Positions 44,255 to 55,980 of a stretch of DNA of 64,000 nucleotides are shown here, piece after piece (within the stretch, counting starts at the first letter, position 1; every line of letters starts with the position of its first letter). A model generated the notes under the pieces. The model saw only the letters and a list, made by a program, of their open reading frames with translations, had not been told where the DNA came from and did not search any database. The stretch is from Pagrus major (taxonomy: Eukaryota; Chordata; Actinopteri; Spariformes; Sparidae), in assembly GCF_040436345.1 (NCBI RefSeq), contig NC_133221.1:33080589-33144588 (forward strand), read 5' to 3'. Position numbers and translations under genes: made by a program.

Positions 44255-44502
44255 TAGTGATGGGTCTGACAAATGTGCTTGAAAACAGCCCTTCGAGTGG
44301 CACTGGAAACTGTCAACAACAAATTAAAATATTAATAAAAATAAATATATATACGTATAAAAATAAACAATAAATAAATCAAATCCTGAATGACCCGCCC
44401 CACCCGCCCCGCCAATAAAGTGAACATTTCTTGACCCGACCCAACCCGACCCGCAGGTAACCCGCGAGACCTGCGGGTTACGGGTCGGCCAGCGCATCAC
44501 TA
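44255..44502. mobile_element. 248-bp non-autonomous hAT with perfect 8-bp duplication
   Basis: Ends TAGTGATGGG and GCGCATCACTA form short inverted repeats, and CAACACAG flanks both sides (44247-44254, 44503-44510). The right half has repeated GACCCG(A/C) words and a palindromic ACCCGC...GCGGGT block. The gene around it lines up on removal of the insert and one duplication. Confidence 0.93.
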
Positions 44503-46090
44503 CAACACAGTCCTCATTATTCGCTTTATGGACAAACTTCATGACACAGTAGTCCAGGACAGGCCAGAGCAGCCCCAGTTTGTTGTCATCTGGGATAATG
44601 CCAGTTTATCGGGCGGCTCTGGTCTGGGACTGGTTCACCAACCATAATAGATTTATTGCACTCAACTTGCCACCATACACCCCATTTTTTAATCCAATTG
44701 AGGAGTTCTTTTCAGCATGGCGCTGGAAAGTTTATGACCGTCCGCATGCCCACATGCCTCTTCTACAAGCCATGGAAGAGGCATGCGGCGACATTGAGGT
44801 GAGGCCCATACAGGGTTGGATATGGCATGCAAGGCAATATTTCCCCCGTTGCTTGGCAAGGAAGGACATTGCCTGTGATGTGGATGAGGTGATGTGGCCA
44901 AATTCCAACAGGAGACAGGATCCATAGCCTAAATGTCTTCCAATCATTCCCTTACAACACTATGTTTTGTAGAACATTCTAGTTGTACCATGTCTTTGTG
45001 TTTGTTTGTTTTTTACTTTTGCAAAAACCTGAAAAACAAAAAAAAAATTCTGAAGCATTTCCATTTTGTTTTCATGTGTCTAGATCAACTGTAGTGGATC
45101 AATCTTTCACAAAAGATTCTTTTGAGATTCTTTGTATGAGTCTTTTAAAGTCAAAAACCATCCAAAGTACTGAATACAGCTGTGTTTTGCATAAAGCACA
45201 TCTGTGTGTTGTTGCTGCTAGGAAAGAGTAATTCAAAGGTGCATGTGTTTAATGTTTTGATGCTAAAAACAGTTTTGAAATGGGATTGTTAGGTTTTGTT
45301 TCAGGGGTTTCATTTTGCCGTATAAATTAGGAGTTTATCTTCATGTGCTGTGTCTTACTTGGCCTGTCTGTTAAGTTATGACACAGTGAGCCAAAGTCTG
45401 CAACATGTGTGTAAGCATTCGGCAAAATTCAACTCACACTTAAGCAATAACTAGCGCTATAGAGGTAATTGTAGCATCAGACATGCAACCTTATTAGGTG
45501 GTGGAATCACGTTACGAAATGCCAAGCAGGTTGCATCTTACCACAAAGGTGTTGCCCTCCATGTATGATAATGTGAAGGAAAAAGTTATTGGCTGTCTGA
45601 GCAGTGCAGATTTAGTGGCTTTAATGACAAATTGCTGGACCTCCAAAGCAACACAGAGCTACATGACCATCACAACACACTACATTAACTTTGCACTCTT
45701 TACATCTGCAGTTACAAAATGAGTCACTAGATGGCAGGTACCCTCTATGACTTCTCTTCTTTTGTTTACGGTTGGTTTCCAATTGACTTGTGAAACAAGT
45801 TACTGTTACATTTATATTGTTAATAAATTATTTAAATTTGACAATAAGGCCTTAGTGTGGTACATTGCAAACAAATAATGGAGATTATATCACTCACTAC
45901 ACCATATAGACAATATTTTGAAATAAGAATAAAAAAAATGAAATGAGTTATCATGGCATAAAACCTAAAAATGGCATAGCCTTCTGTGTTAAAAGAAAAA
46001 AAAACAAAAAAAAGTATTGAATCGTGACCTTAAAATCAAAAATCAAATTGAATCGAGGATTTGGAGAATCATGACACCCCTATTCCTAAT

Positions 46091-47170
46091 AAGGCCATGC
46101 AACCACTTCCGGTAGCACGATGACATAATGGTCAACTGTTGTTCCTTTGTTTTTTACAAACTCATTCTGACATCTCAACTTTTACCACACTTCAGCTTGT
46201 ATATTACTTTTGTCTGATTAATCTCTTCTTTGAATTTTTAACTGTTTTTCATTTTTATAACTTCATTATAACTTCAATTAAACATTTGATTATTAGTACA
46301 ATATAAATGGCAGAGTTCTTATGGATTTCTTAATCACTGTTAGGACCTAGGTATAATGTCCTTTTACTTGCCGATGGTGTATGGCAGGTGTGTTTGGATC
46401 TCAACAGTTTTCACATTGGTAATATACTACCCTGACAGCAAACTGTGCGGTTAATTTAGTTTGTTCTTCCATGTCCAAGTAAAATCAAAACAAACTCTAC
46501 TCATATTGTTCTCTGTAGTTAGAGCAAGAGCAAGCAAGTAAATGTAGTACTACCGGAGCATACCAGAGCTTCTCCAAGGGAGGGAATAAAATGTTCAGTC
46601 TGCATAATGTTAAAATATTAAAGTGATGAATTGCTTAAACTACTTGGTTTTATGACATGTTTTGAACAAAGGTTGGCATCTTCTCCTCGGTAAAGCTGAA
46701 CACGTCTGCAACTCATTATATAATGTGACGTATATGTAACGAGCACGTACAGTATTGTCCTGTCATTTGGTCTGTGTGCGAGGGTCATGGGGCTCCATTT
46801 CACCTGACCTACACTCTCAAAACAAGTAAAGAGTTACAGCACAGGAACAGAAGTAGTAACTGTGTTTAGTATGTGAGCCCACAAACTTTTAACCTATATT
46901 AATTTAATATGTGACTGTGACATGTCCAGGCTTTGCGCACAATGTCAATTCGGAATTTCTTTTTCAGTGGCAAAAATATTCATATTCAGAAAAACATTCT
47001 GACAAAAGTTACAGTGCGCAGCAGCAGCTTTGAATTAACAATCAGCCTACTTTGTTGCAGTCGCACTGTTCATTGTCACCTAGGTTCATGATGATACTTA
47101 TGGAAGCCCATTTCAGCAAGTTAAAGAAAAGGATACAATGAAAACTAAGCTTGATGAAAGAATATTCCCA
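46091..47170. other. Non-coding stretch, nothing recognised
   Basis: AT-rich sequence between the BED hAT and the minus-strand L1 fragment. No domain, repeat or splice-supported frame seen. Confidence 0.5.
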
Positions 47171-47173
47171 TGG

Positions 47174-47225
47174 TAAGTCATAATAATGAGAGAAAAGCCA
47201 TAATAGTGAGATAAAAAGTCATACT
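47174..47225. repeat. Short relic of ATAATGAG-type repeats
   Basis: Three tandem words of the form AGTCATAATAATGAGA, AGCCATAATAGTGAGA and AAGTCATA resemble the satellite of the giant element but have different spacing. Relationship uncertain. Confidence 0.5.
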
Positions 47226-47279
47226 AACATTACTGTTTATCTCGCATTTTTGATCGGTCATATACATTTTCAGGGATAC

Positions 47280-48480
47280 ATGAAAATAAAACAAATCAAT
47301 ACTGTGATTCGAATAGAAAGACAGAAGAACAAAGATGAATAAAAAAATGAAAATGAATAAAACAAACAAACAAAAAAACAAAAAAGGGGTTGGCACTGTG
47401 GATACTCGTTACATCAAGAAAAGTAGAAATAGTAACTATTTTACCAGAATAATAGGTAAATTATCCGGTCTGCCATATAAAGTCTGATCCAATAGGCGAT
47501 ACGTATCTGATCCACTTTTTCCCATAATCTATTAAATTTGTCACATTCCAATCTGGCAAGAAAGTAAACTTTTCCATAACATATATATTATGCATTACTT
47601 CAACCCAGTCCTTAACCTTACCCGTCCTCAATCTGTCTCCAGTGCTCGTCAGTCTCATGTTTCCCCAAGTATACAGAAACACCTCAAATGTGAGTGGGAG
47701 TTTAGTCCCCATTATTTTCTCTATACTTTTCTTTAGCTCCTGCCAATAAAAGCTTATAGAGGGGCAGCCCCAGAATACCTGGAAGTGATTGGCCTTATTT
47801 GCTCCACATAATCTCCAACACCTGGTATCTTGTTTTTTTTTCTGCTGTTGCTCGTTAATCTCTTCCCATTCCTCCACTGTTAGTATAATATTTGCCTCTT
47901 TCTCCCACTTCTCTTTTATATATAGTGGGCTGTTTGTTTTTAAATTTTCAGGTCCCATTATAATTTTGAGATTAGCTTCTTACCTGATTCTGATTCATAA
48001 ACTGAGGTAAACATTTTGATAATTCCGAAATCCAGTCTCTCTAAGTGTTCTATTCTTATTGTTTTCTCCAAATAATTCCTCAATTGCAGACATCTACTCT
48101 GACTGAGTAAACCACAGAGGTTTTTTAATTCTTGAAAGCTTTTGATGTCCTTCTTCTTTAAGCGCTCCCAGTATATTGTGGGGCCTCTGTCCCATGCTCT
48201 AAACCTTGTATCTGTGTGTTTAGTATGAATTCTGAGTCATATGCATGTAATGTCTTACTATGCATTCCCAAGCTATTCTTTGCATTTTTTTAAAAACAAA
48301 TCTCAAGGGATAAGCTCAACCATGGATTCATGTCATCTCTAAGGTGTGCTCTTACGTGGTTATCACCTATTAAAGCTTGAATAGGAAAACCATCATGTAA
48401 AACTTCACTCAAAACTAAGTAAAACTTAATTTCTTAACTAACCATAACCCAATTTCTTTCCACCAAGCTGAGTATGATGG
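47280..48480 (-). pseudogene. 3' fragment of another L1 (ORF2 C-terminus), minus strand
   Basis: The open segment 47958-47461 encodes L-Y-I-K-E-K-W-E-K-E-A-N-I, the zinc-knuckle-like C-W-R-L-C-G-A-N-K-A-N-H-F-x-V-F-W-G-C-P and I-G-S-D-F-I-W. These are the C-terminal hallmarks of fish L1 ORF2. Upstream to about 48200, related sequence continues in other frames (R-L-D-F-G-I-I-K-M-F). The fragment is 5' truncated, as is usual for L1. It is of a different subfamily from the large L1. Confidence 0.75.
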
Positions 48481-48589
48481 ATTGCACAGGTTCAACAATA
48501 TTTTTATTTGTGCAGCTTAATAGTAGCTCTCAAAACAAGAGAGCTATCCCTCCTTTAGTTTTTGGTAACTGCACACAATCACACACAAA

Positions 48590-48915
48590 TCGCTGTGAAA
48601 TACACAGTAAATAACTGTGTGCACAGTAAATTACTGTATACTATTCCATAGAAGAATACTGTGTATTCAGTCCAAATTTACAGTAGTCAAAAAGTAACTG
48701 AGGAAATCACAGTAATCAAGCTACGACTGTAAAGAACCACAGTAGATAAATGTCCTGTATGAGATTACAGTAAACAACATTGTACTGTAAATAATTACTG
48801 TAACCAACTATGTACTGTATAAATTTACAGTAACCAACAATGTACTATATAAAATTACAATAACAAGCAATGTACTCTAAATATTACAGTAACCAACAAT
48901 GTACTGTAAATTCTA
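48590..48915. repeat. ~33-bp tandem repeat of ACTGTAAAT/ACAGTAACCAAC words
   Basis: Units containing TGTACTGTAAATAATTACAGTAACCAACAA repeat with decreasing order toward the left. ACTGTA and TACAGT make the array locally palindromic. Confidence 0.8.
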
Positions 48916-49054
48916 ATTGCTATATCATAGGTAACTGGACTAACCGACTCACCCATCGGTCGTTAGTCGCACACGAATGTCGTCAACGTCATTAACGTCT
49001 TCAAGAAACTGAAACATATCAGGTTGCCTAAGATTTAGCACTTATGATTACCAT

Positions 49055-49520
49055 TAGTGGTGGGAATCAGGGTACCTCATGATATGATATGATACGCGAT
49101 ACATGGCCCACGATACTGATAATATCACGATACAGCATTTCTGTGATAATCCATATATTGCAAGACAATCATATAATGATACATCATGATATCTGTCTAA
49201 CTGTAGAATACAAAAGGCCCGTAAAATGCCTGATTTCTCTATTTATTCACTGCAATTTGGTGTCAGTTTCACAGAATTTGACACAAACTGAGATGAGCGC
49301 AAAGTGCATTAAGTATTAGCATAGTGCCTCTTTTACAAACACACTCACTGTAACTTGTCAATGTCCAAATGTGCGGTCACATAAACTGGCAAAAGTCCAA
49401 ACTGTTAGAAAACAGCAAAGATCTGCAGCAGAACAAGTTCTTCAATATGTCAATTAAATTACCAAACTATAAAACAACCATGAAAACAAATTAATGTAAA
49501 AAAAAAAATTCACACTTTAT
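49055..49520. mobile_element. Terminal fragment of a hAT element
   Basis: TAGTGGTGGGAATC followed by repeated GATA(T/C)GATA words is a start known from fish hAT families. The matching other end is not visible, so only one end remains. The right limit is a guess. Confidence 0.45.
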
Positions 49521-49901
49521 AAAAGGCACATATAAAAATACAGATTTTAGTGCTTTGCAAGCATAACCATCGATGTATGTAAAACTGTAGATATAAACAG
49601 ATAGCTAGGACTAGACTCTAGGTTCGGAAGAGCAGTTTCAAGACTAGTACTCAAGAATGACAGACCACAGACCATGAGGTAAGTTTGAACTGCCAGCGTA
49701 TATACAGACAGAGGAATCTTGTACTCAAATCCCTTAAACAACAAAAATTAAACCCAAATTTCAAGAAAATATTATTTCTCCCTATTTGTCTCTTTGAGTT
49801 TATCCTAACCCTATTTGAGTTAAGAGATCATGTTTCAACTTGGGATCCTTTAGGTTGTTACCTAAATTCTAATTTCTCGTTTCTTTGAGTTGACTCAGTT
49901 C

Positions 49902-50713
49902 TGTCACGGTTTTTAACGGGATAATTATTAAAGGAGAGGACCCAGATGCAGACACACACAGGAGGCAGTATAGGGGAAACAAAAAGCGAGCTTCTTTAAT
50001 AAATAAGCTGCATGCAAAAAACCAACAGAGAAAAACACGGGGAACTCACTAGACAAAACAAAAAGGCTAAGCAAAGTTTAACAAAAGCAAAGTACAAAAT
50101 CAATAGAGAAACCAAACTACAAAACATACCAAGACTGGAAACATGAGGACCTGGAGACACGAGGAGACACAGAGGACCAAGTTGGGAGTCAAACACGGGG
50201 GAAGACAGACCAAGACGGAGGGTGACGAACGAAGACGGACACAAGCTAACACAAGCTACAAACAAACACGAAGGCTAACATAACGAAGGCACGGGAACAG
50301 GAGCGGGAGCGGGACATCTATGAACACGACATGGAGCACATGGACTATGGAAGAAACGAAAACGATCAGACAAAGACATGAGGGTGAACAAAGGCTATAT
50401 ACACAGACACTAATGACGAGACGAGGTACAGGTGGAGTCAGCACGGACACGGACAGGTGAGGGAATCAGTGGGAAAAACACAGGAGGAAGTGACAAGTAG
50501 ACTGTGACACACAAGGGAACAATTTCAAAATAAAACAGGAACTAAACCAAACAGACACAGAATCATGACAATAACAAAACACTGAATCATGACAGTAATA
50601 AATCAAAACAGACAGCGAATCATGACAATAAACAAAACACTGAATCATGACAATAATAAACCAAAGCACTGAATCATGACCATAATAAAACCAAAACAGA
50701 CAGAGTCATGACA
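49902..50713 (-). mobile_element. Solo Gypsy-type LTR
   Basis: On the minus strand it begins TGTCATGACTC and ends AAAAACCGTGACA, with AGTTC duplicated outside (49897-49901, 50714-50718). It contains GTGTATATAGCC as TATA box (about 50393-50404), AATAAAGAAG as polyadenylation signal (about 49996-50005) and a 5' part of short repeats based on TCATGATTC. At 812 bp with no internal region, it is a product of LTR-LTR recombination. Confidence 0.9.
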
Positions 50714-50718
50714 AGTTC

Positions 50719-51493
50719 TAGGTTCTCATTTTTTCTCAGATAAGCCTATTTTAATTTTTCTACCATCTCGGTAGTTAATTTCAACCAATACATTAGTCCT
50801 TTTACAAACACAACAGTTTGCATTACCAATTTGGCACAAAATAGATGAAAACATAAATTAAAACCTAACACAAGATCAAAACACAATTTTCACAGATCAA
50901 TATCAATCAATATACTCAAATTTCCACAACTCAGTGTGTATAATCAGTCCTTTTGTTAGGTCCTTAAAAAGAAAGAAAAGTCCAAATGAATCCACTGCCT
51001 GTTGCAGCACTCTACTACAGAGCGCTGTAGGTGACATGGATGTGTTTTTTTAACTGCGCACAAGATCGCACAGCCAGAGCGCGAGGTAGCAATTCGCGCT
51101 CTGGCTCGAAGGAGGAAATGCCATTGTGAAAGCCAAGACAAAGTAAACTTAAGGTATTCTAGTAAATGTAGGATTTCTGTCACAACTTTCACATGGATAT
51201 GATACTATATGCACTTGCATCCATTGTTAATTGTTTGTCCTGATTGGCAGTAGTCACTGCTGCAGCATTATTTCATACATTAATTATAAACCTAACTACT
51301 CTTACCATGACAACTCGTCCATCATCATGGCTAGCATAATAGCTAATACAACCTACACCTGGACACTCAGCGTGGATCATCATCAAAATACCTATTACAT
51401 GTACCTAATACCATTACACAATAATAATACACTTTATTAACTTCTGTTGAACACTTCAATGGAGTGATTATTAATATATTGTTCTCCCAAAAG
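50719..51493. other. Non-coding stretch with one perfect hairpin
   Basis: No coding potential recognised. It holds the hairpin listed at 51072-51106 and would be the promoter side of the second HECT-like copy. Confidence 0.45.
51072..51106. repeat. Perfect 13-bp-stem hairpin
   Basis: AGCCAGAGCGCGA, a 9-nt spacer and its exact reverse complement TCGCGCTCTGGCT. GC-rich in an AT-rich setting. Confidence 0.9.
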
Positions 51494-51642
51494 ATGGATG
51501 ATGACTTCCAGACTTTCCTGCAGCAACGCCTGGTTGCAGAGGAAACCATTGAGAAGATGGAGAAAGATGAGGTAAATTGAAATTTGTGTTTTAATTAATT
51601 CGATCATTCAAACAAACAAGTTCTACAGGAGCATATACCGTC

Positions 51643-51758
51643 GTTTCACACACAGCTAGCTCGTGGTAAGTTTACCTAGGATGGTTACGATATTAATATG
51701 GCTAATAATGTCGTAACCATCCAAGGTAAACTTACCACGAGCTAGCTGTGTGTGAAAC
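51643..51758. mobile_element. Hairpin MITE with 52-bp arms
   Basis: The arms 51643-51694 and 51707-51758 are reverse complements with only two non-pairing positions and a 12-nt loop. They start GTTTCACACACAGCTAGCTC. It abuts a TIR MITE three bases away and lies in intron 1 of the HECT-like copy. No target duplication is clear. Confidence 0.88.
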
Positions 51759-51761
51759 AGA

Positions 51762-52164
51762 GGATGTGTCCAAATTCAGGGACTGCATCCTCCGGTCTAG
51801 CCTTCGGAGTATTTCCTGGTTGCGTCACCAGATGTATCTGGCGTTGGATGTTCAAATGAGTAAAAACCGAGTATAAACCCAATACTTACATTTAAATGTC
51901 AGATCTGCACCACTTGATGTCGCCATTTTCTTTATTTATTTCTTCTTTTTCGGGACTGAGCAGCAGCACGCAAAGAATCTTGGGATATGAGAGGCTGCGA
52001 AGGATAGTAGCAGTGCATCCTCCAAAAAGAGGGAAAAGAAGGCTGCATTTGTGGGCTGCATTTGAAGGAGCCTTCGAATTGGGACAGCCTTCACGCGGCG
52101 TTGTGACGTAATTGGCCTTCAAATGCGTCCTTCGAAGGATGCAGCCCCTGAATTGGGACACAGC
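51762..52164. mobile_element. TIR MITE, copy 2
   Basis: Starts GGATGTGTCCAAATTCAGGG and ends CCTGAATTGGGACACAGC, the same family as 26748-27404 but internally shorter. Shared internal words include GCCTTCGGAGTATTTCCTGG and CACTTGATGTCGCCATTTTC. Confidence 0.8.
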
Positions 52165-52222
52165 TGCAATCTCATTTTTGCTGCACTACTTTTGTAGGTG
52201 CAGCTAAATGACAATATAGCTT

Positions 52223-52243
52223 TGATTGATTGATTGATTGATA
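52223..52243. repeat. (TTGA)n short tandem repeat
   Basis: Five to six TTGA units. Confidence 0.85.
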
Positions 52244-52461
52244 ATCAAATCCTTTATGGAGAAAAAGAACGGGATTTTCACTTCCAGAACCTCACTGTTG
52301 AGCTCTGTTATGCACGTAGCTTTTTTGTGTTTTCAGATATCTTGAAAGAATGAGGCATGCACTAATATGCTGTTGACCAATAAATTATGTATTTATCTGG
52401 GCAGGTTTGCTGAGCACGTAGCTCTTTTTCAGCAATGCCCTGCTAAACAATCACACAGTTA

Positions 52462-54070
52462 CACCAGGGGCAGAGCTTCGGGAGGGGCTGGGAGGGCGGC
52501 ACGCCCCCGGCCTGGGTCAGAGCGGGGACTTAGGGGAGTCGGGGGAGCCGGGCCCCTCCCCCAGCTCCGGGCTGGGGAGGGCGGGCCTCTTTCATGGCTT
52601 GGGCCCGGAGAAGCTCAGATATGGCAAACAGTTTTTTTCTAATCACCACTATCAAGAGAGCTGTACGTATGTGGGCTTATATAGGTTGCCCCAGTCAGGA
52701 TGAGTCATGGTTGCTAAAAACTTTACAAGACTGACTTTAGTGATGTAGTAGGTGTAAAATATTGTGCTGTATGACTGGCTTTATTTTCACTCTCACATTT
52801 CACTTTACGACGTGCAAATTTACAAGTGGATTGCCGATATTGTCTCCAGGTGTATTTTGGGTAAAATCGTCATCAACCGTCCACCAACGTCATCAGTCAC
52901 TTGTCAACAGAGTACAAGCTAGGTGGAGCATTTTTACTACGAAGTTAACATAAGTGGCAGTTCATGTAAACATAAAAGTGGAGCTACAAAGCGCAAAGAA
53001 AAGGAAAAAAGAGAGCAAAGAAAAGCCAAATTACAAAAACTGGATACATATTTTGTTCGTTCTCCTGGAGATGAACTCGACATTGTTGTTGGCAGCGATT
53101 CAGGCCCGCCAATACTGCCAGCACAGTCAGGGAGCCAGATTTACAGGTAGCAATTCTAACAATCACTACACTATACACAATGTGTGAGTTAGTTGTAAAC
53201 TGTTGATGGTTGTTATTGTAGTAGCCCAGCCTCCTAGCTTAAATCCCCTTCTTTCTCTCTCGGCTGTATAGCGGTGATGTTAGGGACTCAGCAGTTGCTA
53301 GCTGCTCCAGGGTAGAGCCAGACCTGGTGCCTGACCAGCAGCCCCCCTCCTCACCCGCACTGGACACTGGAAATGAAAGCAGCAGGTCTCCTCACGTTAC
53401 AGGTGACACGCAGACCGTGGATGATGAAAACCCTCCTCTGGAGTGTTTTCCAACTGATCGGGCCAATTTTGCTGAAAACATCCAGGACACCAACATTAAA
53501 AGATATATCCTTAAGATGGGCCCATGCAGACCCAAAGGTCCATTTCCCACTGATAACGACAATCGGTGTTTTTCGGAAAGTTATTACACCTCTACCACTA
53601 AAGTTGGGATGAAACTTCCCCGCAGCTGGATGTGCTATTCCCCCAAATTAGACTGCTGCTGCAAGCAGGAGATGAGGAGTTACACAAGCTGCCCGGCGGC
53701 TTAGCGTCGGCCCCAGCTTCCCTGGCCAGCTGCTTTGTTTTAGAACCTCTTTCAGGGACCAGATACCAAAGCAAAAGTCTGTTGCGGATCTGGCAAAAAT
53801 GCTCCTTGTCAACCACCCAGCAGTAACTTCTACATTCAGTGAGGTTTGCACCGCCCTCCTTTTATTTTTGACTCTTCCCGTCACCGTTGCAGCCTCTGAG
53901 CGCTCATTCTCCAAGTTAAAACTCATTAAAAACCACTTGAGGAGCACAGTGGGACAGGAGAGACTGAGTGGACTTGCCATGTTGTCCATGAGAGATCAAA
54001 GAAAATGGACATACAGAGCATCATGGACGAGTTCGAGGAGCGCAAGGCTCATCATATGCCCTTCCAATAG
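52462..54070 (+). mobile_element. ZMYM1-like hAT, internally deleted
   Basis: The left side begins CAGGGGCAGAGCTTCGGGAG and is very GC-rich with GGCACGCCCCC, like the termini of hAT elements encoding ZMYM1-type proteins. The transposase N- and C-termini are present but the catalytic middle is deleted. The right terminal repeat is not visible, so the right border is set at the transposase stop. Confidence 0.6.
52923..54070 (+). pseudogene. ZMYM1-like hAT transposase, N- and C-termini only
   Basis: The N-terminal part encodes a Lys/Arg/Glu-rich helix followed by K-L-D-T-Y-F, and after an intron-like gap (about 53148-53271) an acidic Pro/Ser segment. It then shows C-F-S-E-S-Y-Y and K-L-P-R-S-W-M-C-Y-S, a TTF-type segment. 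At about 53640 the sequence jumps to the C-terminus, with L-P-V-T-V-A-A-S-E-R-S-F-S-K-L-K-L-I-K-N, the hAT dimerisation domain. A one-base shift near 54003 precedes a last stretch ending at TAG 54068-54070. The catalytic region is gone. Confidence 0.75.
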
Positions 54071-54872
54071 TGGTGAGTAGGCCTATAGTACTTCATATTG
54101 AAATTGTGTTTGTACGTGAACATGTGGGCCGCTGAGCCAGTTTACTAAACTTTATAGCCATTGATATAGGCTAGTAGCCTACTGTGCTCTCATTAGTTGA
54201 AATACTTAAAGTGGGTGTCAAAATGATGTGGTCGCTATCCGTGGTGCTGAACTGCTTTGAATTTGTGTTGTTTTATTATTAGGGGCCATGTAGCCTAATG
54301 TTTTTGTTGTTCTCTTGGTTTGTTATACTTCATGTCCGTTTGATGGACTTCAAAATGACATAGTTGCTCTCCGTGGTGCCGAAGCTTGTAAGCCCCGCTG
54401 TTGCGGGCATGTGTATGTTGTAAAATGATGTTATGATGAGCTTTATTATTTGGGTTTAAAGGGCCCGGTCATGAGCAGCTCAACTGGAGCAGCTAGGAGT
54501 TAAGTACCTTGCTCAAGGGAACTTCAACAGTGGGTGTCAAGGGTGGTCGAAAGAGTTACTCATTCTCTTCACCAGCCCTGAATTTTTCCTGCCGGCCCAC
54601 GGGAGCGAACCTGTGAACCTGTTGCATAGGCATACTTTCTCAATGTATAAGATTCAAACTATGTACATGTGTAAACGTGTAGTTGTGTACACTTTCACAT
54701 ACCTACTTTTGTACTCCTTCTCTTTCAACTTATTTTTTGACATTTATGAATGGTTTTGATTTGATATGATGTGATATAGAACTGCTGTGATATAGACCAA
54801 CACAGCAATCCTGGGAAAATAATCCCTTTTCACTATTCTTATAGCTATCTAATTTTTTTTTTTTTTTTGCAG
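54071..54872. other. Intron-like stretch with a conserved-looking repeat relic
   Basis: No gene. A segment near 54480-54620 (TTAAGTACCTTGCTCAAGGG, then CTTCAACAGTGG) resembles a word set widespread in teleost repeats; I cannot assign a family. It ends in a T-run acceptor for the HECT-like exon 2. Confidence 0.4.
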
Positions 54873-55481
54873 ATTGATGCCTCAGTCATTCCTCTTATGG
54901 GGGAAAGTGATCTTGCACAGTACCTCCTCAGTTATGGGGATAGGGTTGCTGTGATAGCCTTCTGCCGAAAAGGGGATAAAGACCCAAAAAAGGAAGCAAT
55001 CATTGACAGAATTAAAGGGAGGTTTTTGGGAGAAGCTCAGGGTACTCGGGGAGCAGCATCATCAACATCCACACCTTTTAGGGTAGCTCTGAGGCTTGGT
55101 AACAAAAATGGAGAAAAAAAACAGAGGCGGTTAGAATTAGGGTGGATGGATTACGATTCAGCAGAGCGGTGATTTAAGCAAGTATGAGCTGTTAGAGGAG
55201 GAGGTACAAGATCCTTGACAATTGAGAAAACTGTTGATGAAATCAGAGTAATAGCAGAAGCCATTCATTTCCCCAATGGACATTCTAAAAGAAAGAAGCT
55301 CTCTGACTATCAGACAGAACTCAGAGACTTTGCACTGTGTCAGCTAGACTCTTCCAGCACATTAGAGGACCTTTATGGTCATACTGAAGTTCATCTACTT
55401 AGATTATATCTTTGCACAAAACTCACCAAAGACCCAGACCAGTCCTCAAACTCTTCTACCTCCCAGTTCCCTGCTTCTTAG

Positions 55482-55980
55482 CACGTAAAAGTACTCATTA
55501 TGCAAAATGGACGATTTCACATTCAGTATTGTTGGATTGTAATTAGTAATGCATTAATGTATTCATCACTTTAATGTTGCAGCTGGTAAAGGAGGGGCTG
55601 ATTTGAATTACTTTATGTGCTGCTGGGTAACCTAAACTGTAATAATACAGCATCATTTATCAGTCAATATATATTTTATTTTTTATTATTAATCCAAATC
55701 TGCAAAGTAACTTGTAACTAAAGCTGTCAAATAATTGTAGTGGAGTAAAACATACAATATTTTCCTCTGAGATCTTGTAGATTTGAAGAATAATGTATCA
55801 AAAAATGGAAATACGTAAAGTATAAGTAAAGTAAAAGTACCTTAAAATTGTACTTGAGTAGGTGCACTTAGTTACTTTCCACTACTGCTTAATAGAGTGA
55901 TTTCTCTTGCAAAACAGCCCCAGAGATGAAAAACATTCTTGATGAAACGTTATGCAAATACAGTAGTCTGTTCCCAATGT
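55482..55980. other. Intron-like stretch of the second HECT-like copy
   Basis: AT-rich and non-coding. It includes runs of GTAAAAGTA-like words around 55815-55860. No element end seen. Confidence 0.4.

Larger units (their letters stand above)
43699..44927 (+). pseudogene. IS630/Tc1-like DDE transposase, interrupted
   Basis: Exon 1 (43699-43894) holds the end of an HTH region (S-T-L-S-R-I-L-K-K-H-N, Q-L-Y-R-V-P-F-E-R-N-S) and stops at a GTAACC donor. The intron (43895-44031) includes an (AC)n run and ends TTTTAG. Exon 2 has F-V-D-E-A-G-F-N-L (first Asp), is cut at 44247 by a 248-bp hAT, resumes with V-I-W-D-N (second Asp), shifts frame near 44600, then reads L-P-P-Y-T-P-F-F-N-P-I-E-E-F-F (third acidic residue) to a stop at 44927. 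The true N-terminus before 43699 is missing. Related genes are common in fish genomes. Confidence 0.82.
43626..45434 (+). mobile_element. IS630/Tc1-like transposon inside the BED hAT (right end approximate)
   Basis: A left end CAGTTTTTGCCTAATGCTTA preceded by TA and a right-hand inverted relative (GTAAGCATTCGGCAAAA around 45409-45427) suggest terminal inverted repeats and a TA target. Between them lies a DDE transposase gene. The exact right border is uncertain by a few bases. Confidence 0.6.
43337..45722 (+). pseudogene. ZBED-like hAT transposase, fragmentary
   Basis: The first part (43337-43646) starts M-A-T-A-D and has in-frame stops where a Trp is expected before K-Y. It then shows V-D-K-K-T-T-D-C-K-Q-C-Y-V-H-V-A-Y and N-M-A-G-H-L-R-R-H-H, a BED zinc finger close to ZBED1-type proteins. 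The second part (about 45499-45722), after the IS630-like insertion, reads R-Y-E-M-P-S-R, Y-D-N-V-K-E-K-V and C-W-T-S-K-A-T-Q-S-Y-M-T-I-T-T-H, the hAT catalytic region around the first Asp; here the usual Asp of D-C-W is Asn. The rest of the catalytic domain and the dimerisation domain are missing. Dead copy. Confidence 0.75.
42699..46082 (+). mobile_element. BED-finger hAT transposon with internal insertions
   Basis: The ends TAGGGGTGTCAGGAT and ATCATGACACCCCTA are matching inverted repeats. The flanking 8-mers TTCCTGCT (42691-42698) and TTCCTAAT (46083-46090) agree at six positions, a decayed hAT duplication. Second inverted blocks with ATCGAGGATTT(A/G)G lie inside each end. It contains parts of a ZBED-like transposase plus a MITE, an IS630-like element and a small hAT. 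Confidence 0.8.
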
